Below, in pieces: positions 13,891 to 22,815 of a DNA stretch of 64,000 nucleotides. Origin of the DNA: Salvator merianae (lineage: Eukaryota > Chordata > Lepidosauria > Squamata > Teiidae); the NCBI GenBank assembly GCA_003586115.2, contig QVOM02000073.1:49489650-49553649 (forward strand). The letters run 5' to 3'. The stretch's first letter is position 1. Every line of letters begins with the position of its first letter. The notes below the pieces were generated by a model that was not told where the DNA came from, made no database searches, and saw only the letters and a program-made list of their open reading frames with translations. The position numbers and the translations under genes were made by a program.

Positions 13891-14920
13891 AAACTTTATC
13901 GTATTCTATAGTTTTGTCACATGATTGTTCCTATCTCACATTCTCATAGCTGGAATATATTAGTTCAAGGATAGTTAATTGTTTTGACCTGAGGAGTCTA
14001 AAGTACGCTTTGTCTTTCTTCTGAGCCACTTCTTGGCTTATGGGCAGAGACAACAGCATACAGAAAAACAATGTGTTTTCATGGAAGCTATGTAAAATTT
14101 AAACCACATAAAATTAAACTGAGTGGGATTTATGACTTTTACACTTCAGTGATTTCATGGAGAGAATTTAAGATTATGCAGTTTCAAGAGGACTAAAACC
14201 CTTTAGTTTTCTTTTTTCCACTCCATGTACTTAATTGGTGACCTGCATTGTGTTAGTGTGAATCCAAAAAACACATATTAGTTTAATAAATGAATGGAGC
14301 AACTCTTAAATTATTGTCTGTAAAAAGAAATATGTATTTCAGCTGCCTTTGATTTATTCTGACTGACTTGCTCAACATGACATGAACAATGAAATGCACT
14401 TGTTTGCCTTTTCAGTCAACCCCCAACCCTCAGTGTCTTAATTCTCTGAAAAGGTTAAAGTTTTGGTCCAACAGTACTGGTTGATAGATACAATTAGGAA
14501 AGTAAAGCAACCTACAAGCACTGATAAGTCTGTGTTTGTAAATACATGAAATTGTTTTTATTCCTATTTAAGCAGAAAGTATCCATTTAGTAGAAAGGGG
14601 TAAGCTATTTGGAAGAAAATGTTTCTTTAGGCTAAAGATACAAAGTAATAACCAATGTTACCTGTTTGTTTGGGGCAACTTATTGTTGCTTGCTTACATA
14701 GTTTCTCTTCCTCCTGTCTGCAGTTTTCTGTGCATACCCCAGATGTTCTCTTGACCTGCTGAAGCAGATTTAGTCAAGTGAAAGGTGGATATTGGGAAAG
14801 AAGGAAAGGGATATCTATCAAACCACGTTGGAGCTTTAATAAGACTAGAATAATCTGTTTACATAACTCATTTGCATTCTACATCAATTCAGTTGAGTAT
14901 CCAGATATGAGGAAAGCTTG
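13890..14920. other. Intergenic stretch, no recognised feature
   Basis: AT-rich sequence between the C5orf24 poly(A) signal and the CR1-type LINE end at 14,925. No exon, RNA gene or repeat boundary was recognised. Confidence 0.45.
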
Positions 14921-14924
14921 TAAC

Positions 14925-15380
14925 ATTGGGGCTTTTTAGTCTAGAAAGGAGATGAATAAGAGGGCATATGATTTAGATGCATAGAATTAGGCATGGTGTG
15001 GACAAAGTGGATAAGGAGAAGTTTTTATCCCTTTCTCAAAATATTAGAACCAGAGATCGCCCAATAAAGCTAAATCCCGGACAGACAAAAGGAAGTATTT
15101 GCTTACATAATGCATAGTTAAACTTTGGAATTCACTCCCATGGGATGTGGTGCTGGCTACTAGCTTAGATGGTTTCAAAAAAGGTTTGGAACAATTCACG
15201 GAAGTCAATGCTATCGATGACTGATTTCACTAGGTGGTGGTTTGCCCAGCTGCTGGAAGAATGCTATCAGAGCAAGCTGTGTGCTTGTGTTCTGCTGGTG
15301 GGCTTCCCTGTGTAACTGATTGGACACTGCAAGAGCAGATGGGTCATGGGTCCAATCCAGTGGGGTATTTTTTATGTCCT
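14925..15380 (+). mobile_element. CR1-type LINE 3' end, degraded
   Basis: Translated with frame shifts, the + strand gives the usual C-terminal run of CR1/L3-type ORF2: a decayed LEKRR-like start, then HGVDKVDKE, FLSLSQN, RTRDRPIKLN, and a decayed sequence ending near WNSLP. The 3' part (ctgctggtgggcttccc, then attggacactg) matches the 3' UTR of the copies at 29,471-29,997 and 38,503-38,700. It is 5'-truncated and non-functional. Confidence 0.6.
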
Positions 15381-15468
15381 TAAATACATTTTTATATTTT
15401 TTTAAATGGTATTTATATTTTGTTCTATGCATGGCCTCTTTTTTATGTTAATAAAAAAGACAAACTGG

Positions 15469-15712
15469 AACAATATAGATTTGATAAAATGTGGGAATAA
15501 GATTTAAAAGTCAAGGTATGAAATTGCTTTCTAAAACAGAGGAAAAAATTGAAAGACTTATTGTATTTTTCAACGAGACCCCAAGCACTGGAAGAACTGA
15601 GTGAAGAAATAACAAGACTAACTATTTGGTCCAGCTAAAATGAAAGAGAAAGAAGATGGAAGAATTAATCTAAAGGTTGTCAACCATTGTGCACAAGGGG
15701 TAGTTTAGATTT
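15469..15712 (+). mobile_element. L1 LINE 3' end, second copy
   Basis: The words gaacaatatagatttgata, gatttaaaagtcaaggta, gacttattgtatttttc, gaccccaagc and tttggtccagctaaaa follow the same order as the minus-strand 3' end of the L1 at 3,619-4,555. It ends at the shared aaggggtagttt. Only the last quarter kilobase is present. Confidence 0.75.
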
Positions 15713-16630
15713 TTTTTCTTTTTCTATATTTCTTTTTTTCCATTTCCTACCTACAAAGTTGCTGGTCTTGTCAGAGTTCAACTTCAGTGTTTTGGTCCTC
15801 ACCCATCGTTTGCTGATGACACAGAGTTGTTCAGATAAGTTGTAGCAAGATCTGTTACTTCAGTCTCCCACTATATTATACAGATGTGTTGGTTTTAAGG
15901 CTCCAGCAGTACACACAAAGATAACGAGAATTTTACAAACAAAAAATTAATGAATAAAACACTTTAAAATGGAATATTTACAAATACAACAGTTTACATA
16001 ATGGACATAATTCAGGTTTTATTCAGTTCCTAATCCTAAATAAAAATATTTCCCCGTGTTTTTTCTTTTTCTGTTAGCTTTCCACTTTTCAGATCTCAAT
16101 TCAGTTTTAAAATAAATCCTCACTTGTTTCTTCCAATCATAGTCTAGGTCTCTCGCATATAGACTCTGCTTGTGTGTTTGCAGTTTGCGGCAAAATTTTG
16201 AATGGCTTGTTAAAATGACATAATATTCATTCATTTATTTCTGTATTTTTATCCCACTCTTAAGCCGATAAAAGACTCCTAGAGCAGCTTATAAAATGTC
16301 AGATGATAGAAAATAGCCCCCTGCCCTGGGGTTTACCATCCCATAGCAAATAGCCATCTGTATCAGATTCACAAGCAGCATAATAACAGAAATTGACACA
16401 ACATAATCCAGCCACACTGAATTTATTATTTGTAATAGAAATCTTTGCCTACATTTATCCTTACCCATAAGGGTATAGAAGGTCTGGAATTACAATATTC
16501 TGCATATGCAAAATAATTTTTAATAGTGTTACACTGCAGTAGGACTCAAAAGATTCTGTTGGGATACAGCATATGTTTGAATCATATAGTTCCAGCAGTG
16601 CTATTAATATTAATTAGCTTAGATATAAGT

Positions 16631-16670
<40 letters not shown>

Positions 16671-17200
16671 CATATTAGAAGCAGTCTGAACATTAACTAT
16701 CAAATTAGCACTCCTATATTCTAAAGAATGATAGAAATCAACTTTTCTTATGGAAGCATTTCTATTTTTTTTAATCATCACTAGTGCTGGTGTGGATCCA
16801 TCCTCAAGATTTTGTCTTTTTAAACACATGAAATTTAGCACAAGCTTCAATAGCAGAAAGGTTGAAATTATGGTATTTCAGCCTGAGGAAAGATTTTAAG
16901 TCGCAATACTGTACACGCCTCTTATTAAATCAGAGTACTGATTTAATAGAATTCATTTATTAAGGAAAAGCAGGAATATATGTCCTAAATAAATAATAGC
17001 AGATACAGCACAATACGTCACTCGCATTAGAGCAAATAATTCTGTTGGCTGGTAAACTATGTGTCAATGACACTATGTGTTTTTTAAGTAGTACCAAATC
17101 AATTCTGATGTAATAGTAAATACCGGGGATTTGCACAAATTATTTTAATACTGTATTCTGGTCAATCGGTGCACTTACTGTTTTGTTTGCTTTTATTTCT
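15713..17200. other. Intergenic stretch with a dinucleotide repeat
   Basis: No exon or RNA gene was seen. Around 16,220-16,330 lies a probable dispersed repeat (atttttatcccactctt; agcagcttataaaatg; ccctgccctgggg), of a type often found at squamate LINE/SINE ends. The (AT)n run is listed separately. Confidence 0.45.
16637..16664. repeat. (AT)14 dinucleotide repeat
   Basis: Uninterrupted AT repeat of 28 bases. It is probably length-variable between individuals. Confidence 0.95.
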
Positions 17201-17980
17201 GTGCCATCAGCCCGATAGCGGCCACTACTGGCTACGTTTCCTGTGCAGCGCAGTCGGAGTGTTAACGCCTCTTTTCTGTCTATCTGCTATAGTAAAGACA
17301 TCCAGTGCCGGCTAATAACCCGATAAATTGATATGCGTATGCTTTGATGAAGTCCTCAAGAAAAAAAAAAGTCCTCTGACAGCTTTAGGCAAATCTGCAG
17401 AGAAAATGATCCTTCCCAAAACGACATGGCAACCACATGAATCCTTAGCCTCACCTATTGGGACCTCTGTGGTGCTTGTCACAGGGAAAACTAAGCAGCC
17501 CTCGAAGTTATCTGAGAAGGATCTTAGTTGACGCGATATTGGAGTAGCAACTTCAGAGCAGGTCTACTGTATGTGGACCAGCGTAGTCAAATGCACTGGT
17601 TGCCACAATCCAGCAGTCGATCTTCCTGTTCCTATGGAATATCACTTAGCCTCACCCAACCCACTTCGCAGTATGGGAATAACAATAACGAGTAGCATTC
17701 GTTCTCTTCCTTCACAATTATTTAAGAGTATAAAAAAAGCTTAACGTGTTTTTTCATACGAGATGACTTGGGTTTGAAATAAGGTCTGCCTTTATTTTTA
17801 TTTAATGTAGCGTAATCCTGGCCAACATAACACCCTCGATTTCCTCCATTTCCCCCCTACGCCCAGCGCAACAAGATATCATATCTTCTTTTTTTACCAC
17901 CACCAACAGGATATCCGCTTCCTCACGAACAACAACAAAAAAGCCGCTGTCCGAATCCGCCAGACAGACATTTCTTTTCT

Positions 17981-18043
17981 ATGGTGCCCCGGAAACGGAA
18001 ACAATACACCGCCGGAAGGGGTTGTCTGTTGGTCGATCTCTAG
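17981..18043 (+). other. Possible upstream ORF in the TXNDC15 leader
   Basis: ATG at 17,981 (tctatggtg) opens a frame of 20 codons ending with TAG at 18,041-18,043, in phase with the main start at 18,122 but closed before it. It is only relevant if transcription begins upstream of 17,981. The peptide is basic at its start and has no recognised motif. Confidence 0.3.
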
Positions 18044-18121
18044 TGTTGTGTGTGGTGGTTCGGTTGTTTTCTTCGTGCGGCGGACCCCAGCAGCGTTTCC
18101 TCTCCCCCCTCCCTTGCGAGG

Positions 18122-18194
18122 ATGATGCCCTTGTCCTCGCGCGGGTGGGGGTGGGGCCTCATAGCAGCTTGTGTTCTGCGGAACGTTTTCGTAG
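18122..18194 (+). CDS. TXNDC15: TXNDC15 coding exon 1
   Basis: Two adjacent ATGs at 18,122 and 18,125; the first has A at -3. It encodes a start, [17 protein letters not shown], that suits a signal peptide. The donor is gtag|gtaagg after 18,194, leaving phase 1. The frame is open upstream to 18,044, but only through a GTG, so the ATG is preferred. Confidence 0.85.
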
Positions 18195-21100
18195 GTAAGG
18201 GGGAGATCTGGCAATTTTGTAGAGAAGGGGCGGATGGCTGAGGGTCAGTAAGGCGAGTTTCTGGCGCGGGGAGGACGGAGCTTCCCGCTTGCCTTGTGTC
18301 CAGTCAGCTGGCCTATTCTTAGGCGCAGAGGCATCCTCGTGAGCACTCAGTGAAGGCCGAGGTTACTTACGTCAGGTGTATCCAAACTATGGTCCTCTGG
18401 GTGCTGTGCTGTGTGGGATACCACTGAGTCGTGGCCAACTCCTGGTTGACTGCATGGACACCTCTATGCAGTTGTCTTGGCAGAGATACAGAAGTGGTTT
18501 TCCGTTGTCTTATTTCTGGGGAGAGGCTAGGGATTGAACTGGCAACTCTCTGCTTTCCAGGCAGTTTGCTCTACTACTGAACTACAGCCACTTCTATCGT
18601 TTGGTTGTTGCTGGACTATAAATGGCTATCATTTCTTGCTGGAAAGATCAAAGGGCTGGGTGGATGCTGACTTGTCACTCAGTTGCTTTTCTGGAACCTG
18701 TTCAAAAGGGCTGAAGCACTGATGGTATCCAGCTATGATCTGCAAGTTCTGGAAGAGCTGATGAGTGGCAAATGATGAGAGAAAGGTTGGGTGGGTTATA
18801 GTTTAAATATGCTTTTAGTGTCTGTGTTTTATCATATGTTGTGACCTGCCCTGGGAATGCCAGTGAAGTGCAGGATACAAATGTTACAAATAAATAAGAA
18901 CCCGGGCGGCAGGGTAGCCATGCAAATTAAGTAGCTATGCAAACCAAAACACTGCTGATTATAAACGTACATAAAAACCTTTGCTGCTTGTCATTGATCA
19001 GAATGGCTGTGGCTCAATGGGAGATGTAGTTCATCAAAATCTGGAGGGCTGTACTTGGGCATTTCTGTTATAACAGGGCTTCAGCTAAGCTTCTTGAAAA
19101 CTGATGGCAGATACACTTGTATTGTTTAGCAAAGTCATTGTAATCTTCTGTTTTCTGTAGCAGCTGCTGAAAATGAAGAAACTACTGCCTTGGAGTCTGA
19201 AACATTTAGTGAAATTAGCCTGTCATTCACTGAAGACAGCAACTCTGCACACACAAACAACAATGGGCCTAAAGAAACGATACAGTATAGGACTGCAGAG
19301 ATTGCTGATGCCATGATGGGTAGTGGTGTGCCTGAGCAACAGCCTGTGGTTCTATCAGTTGTTCCAGGTGAGGCAAAAGAGAAGCATGCCTCAGACTACA
19401 GTACTGGTACCTGTGATGCAGCTCTTGATGGTGAATGTAGTGCACAGGGTGGAATTTCCTCATTGTCTCAGCCTGAATCTCCTGCTCAAGAGCAAATAAT
19501 AAGCCCACCTGTTATGCTGGAAGCTGTACATCCTTTATCAGTGGAAGTTGTCAATAGCACTGATGGTATGAAAACTCCAAAAGTGAATTGTGAAGAAAGG
19601 AACATTACAGGAATGGCAAATTTCACATTGCAGATCTTGAACATTTCCCAAGTAAGTAGAAATTTTATTTTAAGAATTCCTGCTTGGTCTGTGTTGTTTT
19701 CTTGCTATTAACTTTCTGTACAGTACAACTTTCCTTTTAAGTTGGGGAGATGTAACTATGTTACATGATTCAGGGAGTAAAGTCAGTCCAGTTTAATTTT
19801 CCTTCACTATCTGCCATTGGTGTGAACATGAGAAATGATACATTAAAAGAAGGATTTCCACTGTGCTTCTGAATTGTTTCCCTTTTCTTGTAGGATTTAA
19901 TGGAGTTCTTAAATCCAAACGGCAGTGACTGTACCTTAGTCTTGTTTTATACCCCTTGGTGCCGTTTCTCTGCCAATCTGGCCCCTCATTTTAACTCTTT
20001 GCCCCGGGCATTCCCAACTCTTAATTTCTTGGCCTTGGATGCTTCTCAGCACAGCAGGTAACTTGTAAATCTTTCTTCTTGCATGACCACACTGAGATTT
20101 TGTTTGTTTGTTTGGATTTTATATTTAAATATATTATGTTCCATATTTTATATACAATTATTGCATTTTGTTTAATAGTCTCTAAGTATTTGTTCATTGC
20201 TTGTAAACCACCTTGAGCAAACCATGGAAAGGCTGTATACAAATAAACAGATGGTGATGATGATGATGATTAGCTTTCTTCAATTTTTTTTAGATCAGTT
20301 TTTCAAAAATGTGAAAGAGCAATGCAGATGAACTTCAGCGTTTCTCATCTGAAAGCCCCCTATATGTTTTAGAAACCCTTGGTGCAAAAACATGGGGAGA
20401 CTTTCAATGAAAACAGGAGGTGGTTTGCTGCTGATTCTCATGCTATTGGAAATGGTCATAGGGAAGCAAAGCTAAAAACAGTACCCTTTGCCATCCATCC
20501 TGTGTTCATTAATCCTGAGGAGGGCTACTGTGTTTGCTATTTATTTGTGCTTTAAAAGAAATCGAATTGCAAAGGTAATAATTTCCTGTTTTGTTAGAGA
20601 GTTAATTACTTGTATTCTTGAAAAGTACTTGTTAAATGAATAATGTTTTATGCTTGGATGCATAAACCATAATGTATGCTTATAATGCCCAAAAATCTGC
20701 TTTATATTAAGTTATGCAGCATTTTAAATCTGTTGTTGAGTCTTTCAGGATTTGATAACAAATGTAATTATTGGTCTACTGATATACTTTCTTCCCATTG
20801 AAGTTCCACATTGGTGCCAGTTTGGTAATGAACCCTTAACTGCTCAATCATTTCATTGTAGGGTTAAATGAGAGATTTATTTAGTAAAGCATACTTTTTA
20901 TAATCTTATACCCTAACAGTTTATCAACCAGGTTTGGAACTGTGGCAGTTCCTAACATTCTCCTTTTTCAAGGAGCTAAACCCATGGCAAGGTTTAACCA
21001 TACTGATCGGACCTTGGAAACACTGAAAGCTTTCATTTTCAATCAAACAGGTAGGTCATAGTTTGCTACAAATCTGCCTCTGGCTATATTGAAGAAGTTC

Positions 21101-22463
21101 ATTTGTTAGTTTATGGGAACATTTACCTCTTGGGTTAAGAAAATATTGTTTTTGATCTGAATTGTGTGATTTTGGGGAAAGGTGGAATGGGAGAATGGGC
21201 CATGAATGCTTCTGAGTAAATGTGTCAATGAAGGACTAGCAGCAAAACGTTGCAATGTGAAGCACTTCTGTTCAGTTTTCCAGATATATGTGTGTGCCTT
21301 CTTTTAAGCCTTTTCTTTATTCACTCAGGCATTTAAAAACCTATTCTCTGACAGTATTTACTTTGGCCTTTGGCTGAGGGAACAGCATCCCCTCCCCATG
21401 TAGGCATTGTAGATCATCTGTGTTTATAGAGATTTTATTGTGACCCATCCTGACACCTTCAGGTATGGGGTGGGATAGGAATATAAATAAATTAAATAAA
21501 TATTACTTAAATCTGTTTAGTGCTTAAAACTGTTTTTAACTACTTTTAGCTACTTGTGTTTTAAATGTTCTATATTGTACTAGTGTATGCGTGTTTGTAT
21601 GACACCTAAGAACTTTAATTATGAGCTACAGAGGAAATTAAGAAATAAATTATTAATTTATAAAAGGAAGCCCAGGAAGTGTGCATGTGGGGGAAATCTC
21701 TATTCCATTCTGCACTCATTTCCTCTATAATGCAAGTATGTAAGTACTGTAATTGCAACTTATGGAAAACTGGAGCTAGGGGAACCATGGAAGTATAACC
21801 TACCAGTGTAAGTAACTGGGCCTGTCGTGGTTCAAGTTATGAATGAGTCAATAGCATTAGAGAAGGGAACATCAAGTCTACCACAGTTTTGACAGTAGAG
21901 CTCTGAAGGAGAAGTATGGTCTATCAGAATAAGCCAACTGAACCTCAGAGGTCAGATTGCATTCTGGAACATTTCCAGGACTGTGGCAATCCAGGGAAGG
22001 CACATTTTACCAACTGTTTGAAAGCAAAACTGTACAAAGTGAATTACAGCTTTATGCAGTCTCTGGTCATCATTGCCCAATGACCGAAAGCAAAGTGTGA
22101 CCATCTATTACCTAACATGGTATTCTTAGAGATTAGATCTATCCAATTTCTGTTTTCCATTATTCTGGTTAAAAATTTCAAAGTGTAAATGCTCTTATGC
22201 AAATACATACGGTGTGATTTTAACATTTGATATGGCAATGTGATATGAGGATTTTTTGCTTTTCAGGAATAGAGCCTAAGGCTGATGTAGTGGTGACTGA
22301 GGAAGATCGAGCTGGTCCCCTGCCTAGTACACTGATTAAAGGAATAGATTGGCTTCTGTTGTTCTCTCTACTGTTTCTTATCAGTTTCATCATGTATGCT
22401 ACGGTTCGGACTGAAAGCATCCGTTGGTTAATTCCTGGTCAGGATCAAGAACATCAGGAATAA
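18122..22463 (+). CDS. TXNDC15: TXNDC15, thioredoxin domain-containing protein 15 (five coding exons)
   Basis: Join of 18,122-18,194, 19,161-19,651, 19,894-20,057, 20,920-21,050 and 22,267-22,463 gives 351 residues (human about 360, recall). Residues 1-24 are a signal-peptide-like start with a hydrophobic core. Residues 25-170 are acidic and poorly conserved. A conserved stretch (NCEERNITG) and a cluster of N-glycosylation sequons (NIT, NFT, NIS, NGS, later NHT and NQT) follow. The thioredoxin-like domain spans about 189-286 with the altered redox motif C211-R-F-S214 in place of CxxC. Residues 315-333 form one transmembrane helix, followed by a short tail ending GQDQEHQE. Topology is therefore lumenal domain, single span, short cytosolic tail. 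Known of the family: secretory-pathway membrane protein needed for normal cilia; human variants cause a Meckel-Gruber-type ciliopathy. All splice junctions have GT/AG ends and keep frame. The single-Cys motif fits a chaperone or adaptor role more than a disulfide oxidoreductase (inference). Confidence 0.95.
18400..18600 (-). repeat. Sauria-like tRNA-derived SINE
   Basis: On the minus strand: tRNA-like head with box A-type tagtagagcaaactgcc and box B-type agttcaatccctagcc, then a middle part (agaaataagacaac; ccacttctgtatctctgcc; aagacaactgca), and a BovB-like tail (ccatgcagtcaaccaggagt, ttggccacgactcag). The same order is seen at 58,917-59,095. Confidence 0.75.
18780..18899 (+). repeat. LINE/SINE 3' tail
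   Basis: The words gtgacctgccctgggaatg and gcaggatacaaatgttac, followed by the tail aataaataag, resemble the 3' end shared by many squamate L2/CR1-related elements. Similar ends are at 20,160-20,255, 21,430-21,512, 36,625-36,845 and 53,280-53,365. Confidence 0.5.
19161..19651 (+). CDS. TXNDC15: TXNDC15 coding exon 2
   Basis: The acceptor is ttttctgtag|cag: a NAGNAG site, so the exon may start at 19,161 or 19,164 with the loss of one Ala. It encodes the acidic lumenal region and the conserved [10 protein letters not shown] segment with its glycosylation sequons. The donor is cccaa|gtaagt after 19,651, phase 0. Confidence 0.9.
19894..20057 (+). CDS. TXNDC15: TXNDC15 coding exon 3 (redox motif)
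   Basis: Acceptor ttcttgtag|gat; donor agcag|gtaact, phase 2. It encodes [13 protein letters not shown], then [17 protein letters not shown] with the C-R-F-S motif in the place of the thioredoxin active site, and LALDASQHS. It is the most conserved part of the family. Confidence 0.93.
20058..20919 (+). other. TXNDC15 intron 3
   Basis: Unique AT-rich sequence, except for a decayed LINE 3' tail at about 20,160-20,255 (cttgtaaaccaccttgagc; ggctgtatacaaata) followed by a short (GAT)n run at 20,253-20,268. Confidence 0.55.
20920..21050 (+). CDS. TXNDC15: TXNDC15 coding exon 4
   Basis: Acceptor accctaacag|t gives AG|T joining to [12 protein letters not shown], matching the family. A second in-frame acceptor 12 nt downstream (tcaaccag|g) would remove four residues. 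It encodes the cis-Pro segment [19 protein letters not shown] and two further sequons. Donor aaacag|gtaggt, phase 1. Confidence 0.92.
21051..22266 (+). other. TXNDC15 intron 4
   Basis: Mostly unique sequence. A repeat 3' tail lies at about 21,430-21,512 (tgtgacccatcctgacacc; gtatggggtgggatagg; aataaattaaataaat). No other feature was recognised. Confidence 0.55.
22267..22463 (+). CDS. TXNDC15: TXNDC15 coding exon 5 (transmembrane segment, stop)
   Basis: Acceptor ttgcttttcag|ga. It encodes [12 protein letters not shown], then the helix [18 protein letters not shown], then [12 protein letters not shown] and the C-terminus; TAA is at 22,461-22,463. Confidence 0.94.
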
Positions 22464-22815
22464 CACATAAAGAGAGGACTTTGTTTTCAGAGCAAGCTAA
22501 ATACCATAAAACCATGTGGTTGATTAAATCTTTGTGGCTTCATGTGAGCAAGAATCTTGTTTATTGTATATTTAATTATACCCAATTAGGGATGCACAAA
22601 TGTGCTGTGCCAGTTGCTGTCCCTCTATCACAGGCCAACTCTCTCCAAAGAAGAGGTTTAAAGCTAGGCTCCCTAACATTCCCTTAACCTCTGGCCCAAA
22701 AAGCATTCCGAGTATTTGCATATCCCTATACGGTACAGTTCAATAGAAATAAAGTATGGTCCAAGTGTGAAATGGTGTAACTTGAAATAAACGGTAATGG
22801 GGAAATTATAACGTG
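22464..22815 (+). other. TXNDC15: TXNDC15 3' UTR with poly(A) signals
   Basis: Short 3' UTR. AATAAA occurs at 22,748-22,753 and 22,786-22,791; the second is followed by GT-rich sequence (acgtgtgcttcagttttgttttg), so cleavage near 22,805 is likely. A small DNA element (22,587-22,728) lies within it. Confidence 0.65.
22587..22728. mobile_element. Small MITE in the TXNDC15 3' UTR
   Basis: The left end taggga tgcacaaat (22,587-22,601) is inverted at the right end atttgcatatcccta (22,714-22,728), 13 of 15 pairing. The TA at both outer edges would fit a TA target duplication as in Tc1/mariner, but the class is uncertain. No coding capacity. Confidence 0.5.

Larger units (their letters stand above)
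17800..18350 (+). promoter_or_regulatory. TXNDC15: CpG-rich promoter of TXNDC15
   Basis: CpG density rises sharply compared with the AT-rich flanks, around the first coding exon. ETS-family core words are present: CCGGAAG at 18,012-18,018 and gcttcct (reverse) near 17,926. No TATA box stands out, as expected for a housekeeping CpG-island promoter. The transcription start is not determined, but it is likely between about 17,900 and 18,100. Confidence 0.6.
18373..19066. mobile_element. Degraded hAT-like MITE, split by later insertions
   Basis: The left arm (caggtgtatccaaactatgg, tcctctgg) and its continuation at 18,603-18,642 (ggttgttgctggactata) pair with the right arm at 18,990-19,066 (gggagatgtagttcatc, atctggagggctgta). 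Words of this kind (tgggagttgtagtcc, ccctccag) mark a very common squamate palindromic hAT derivative. No clean 8-bp duplication was found, so the class is inferred from the ends. Confidence 0.45.
18195..19160 (+). other. TXNDC15 intron 1, filled with repeats
   Basis: Contains the two arms of a degraded hAT-like element (18,373-18,400, 18,603-18,642 and 18,990-19,066), a Sauria-like SINE inside its left arm, and a LINE/SINE 3' tail at 18,780-18,899. Little unique sequence is left. Confidence 0.6.

Noticed and set aside
18050..18121. Upstream extension of the TXNDC15 frame from 18,050
   Set aside because: The first codon is GTG, and the added residues lack signal-peptide character. The ATG pair at 18,122 gives a proper signal peptide.
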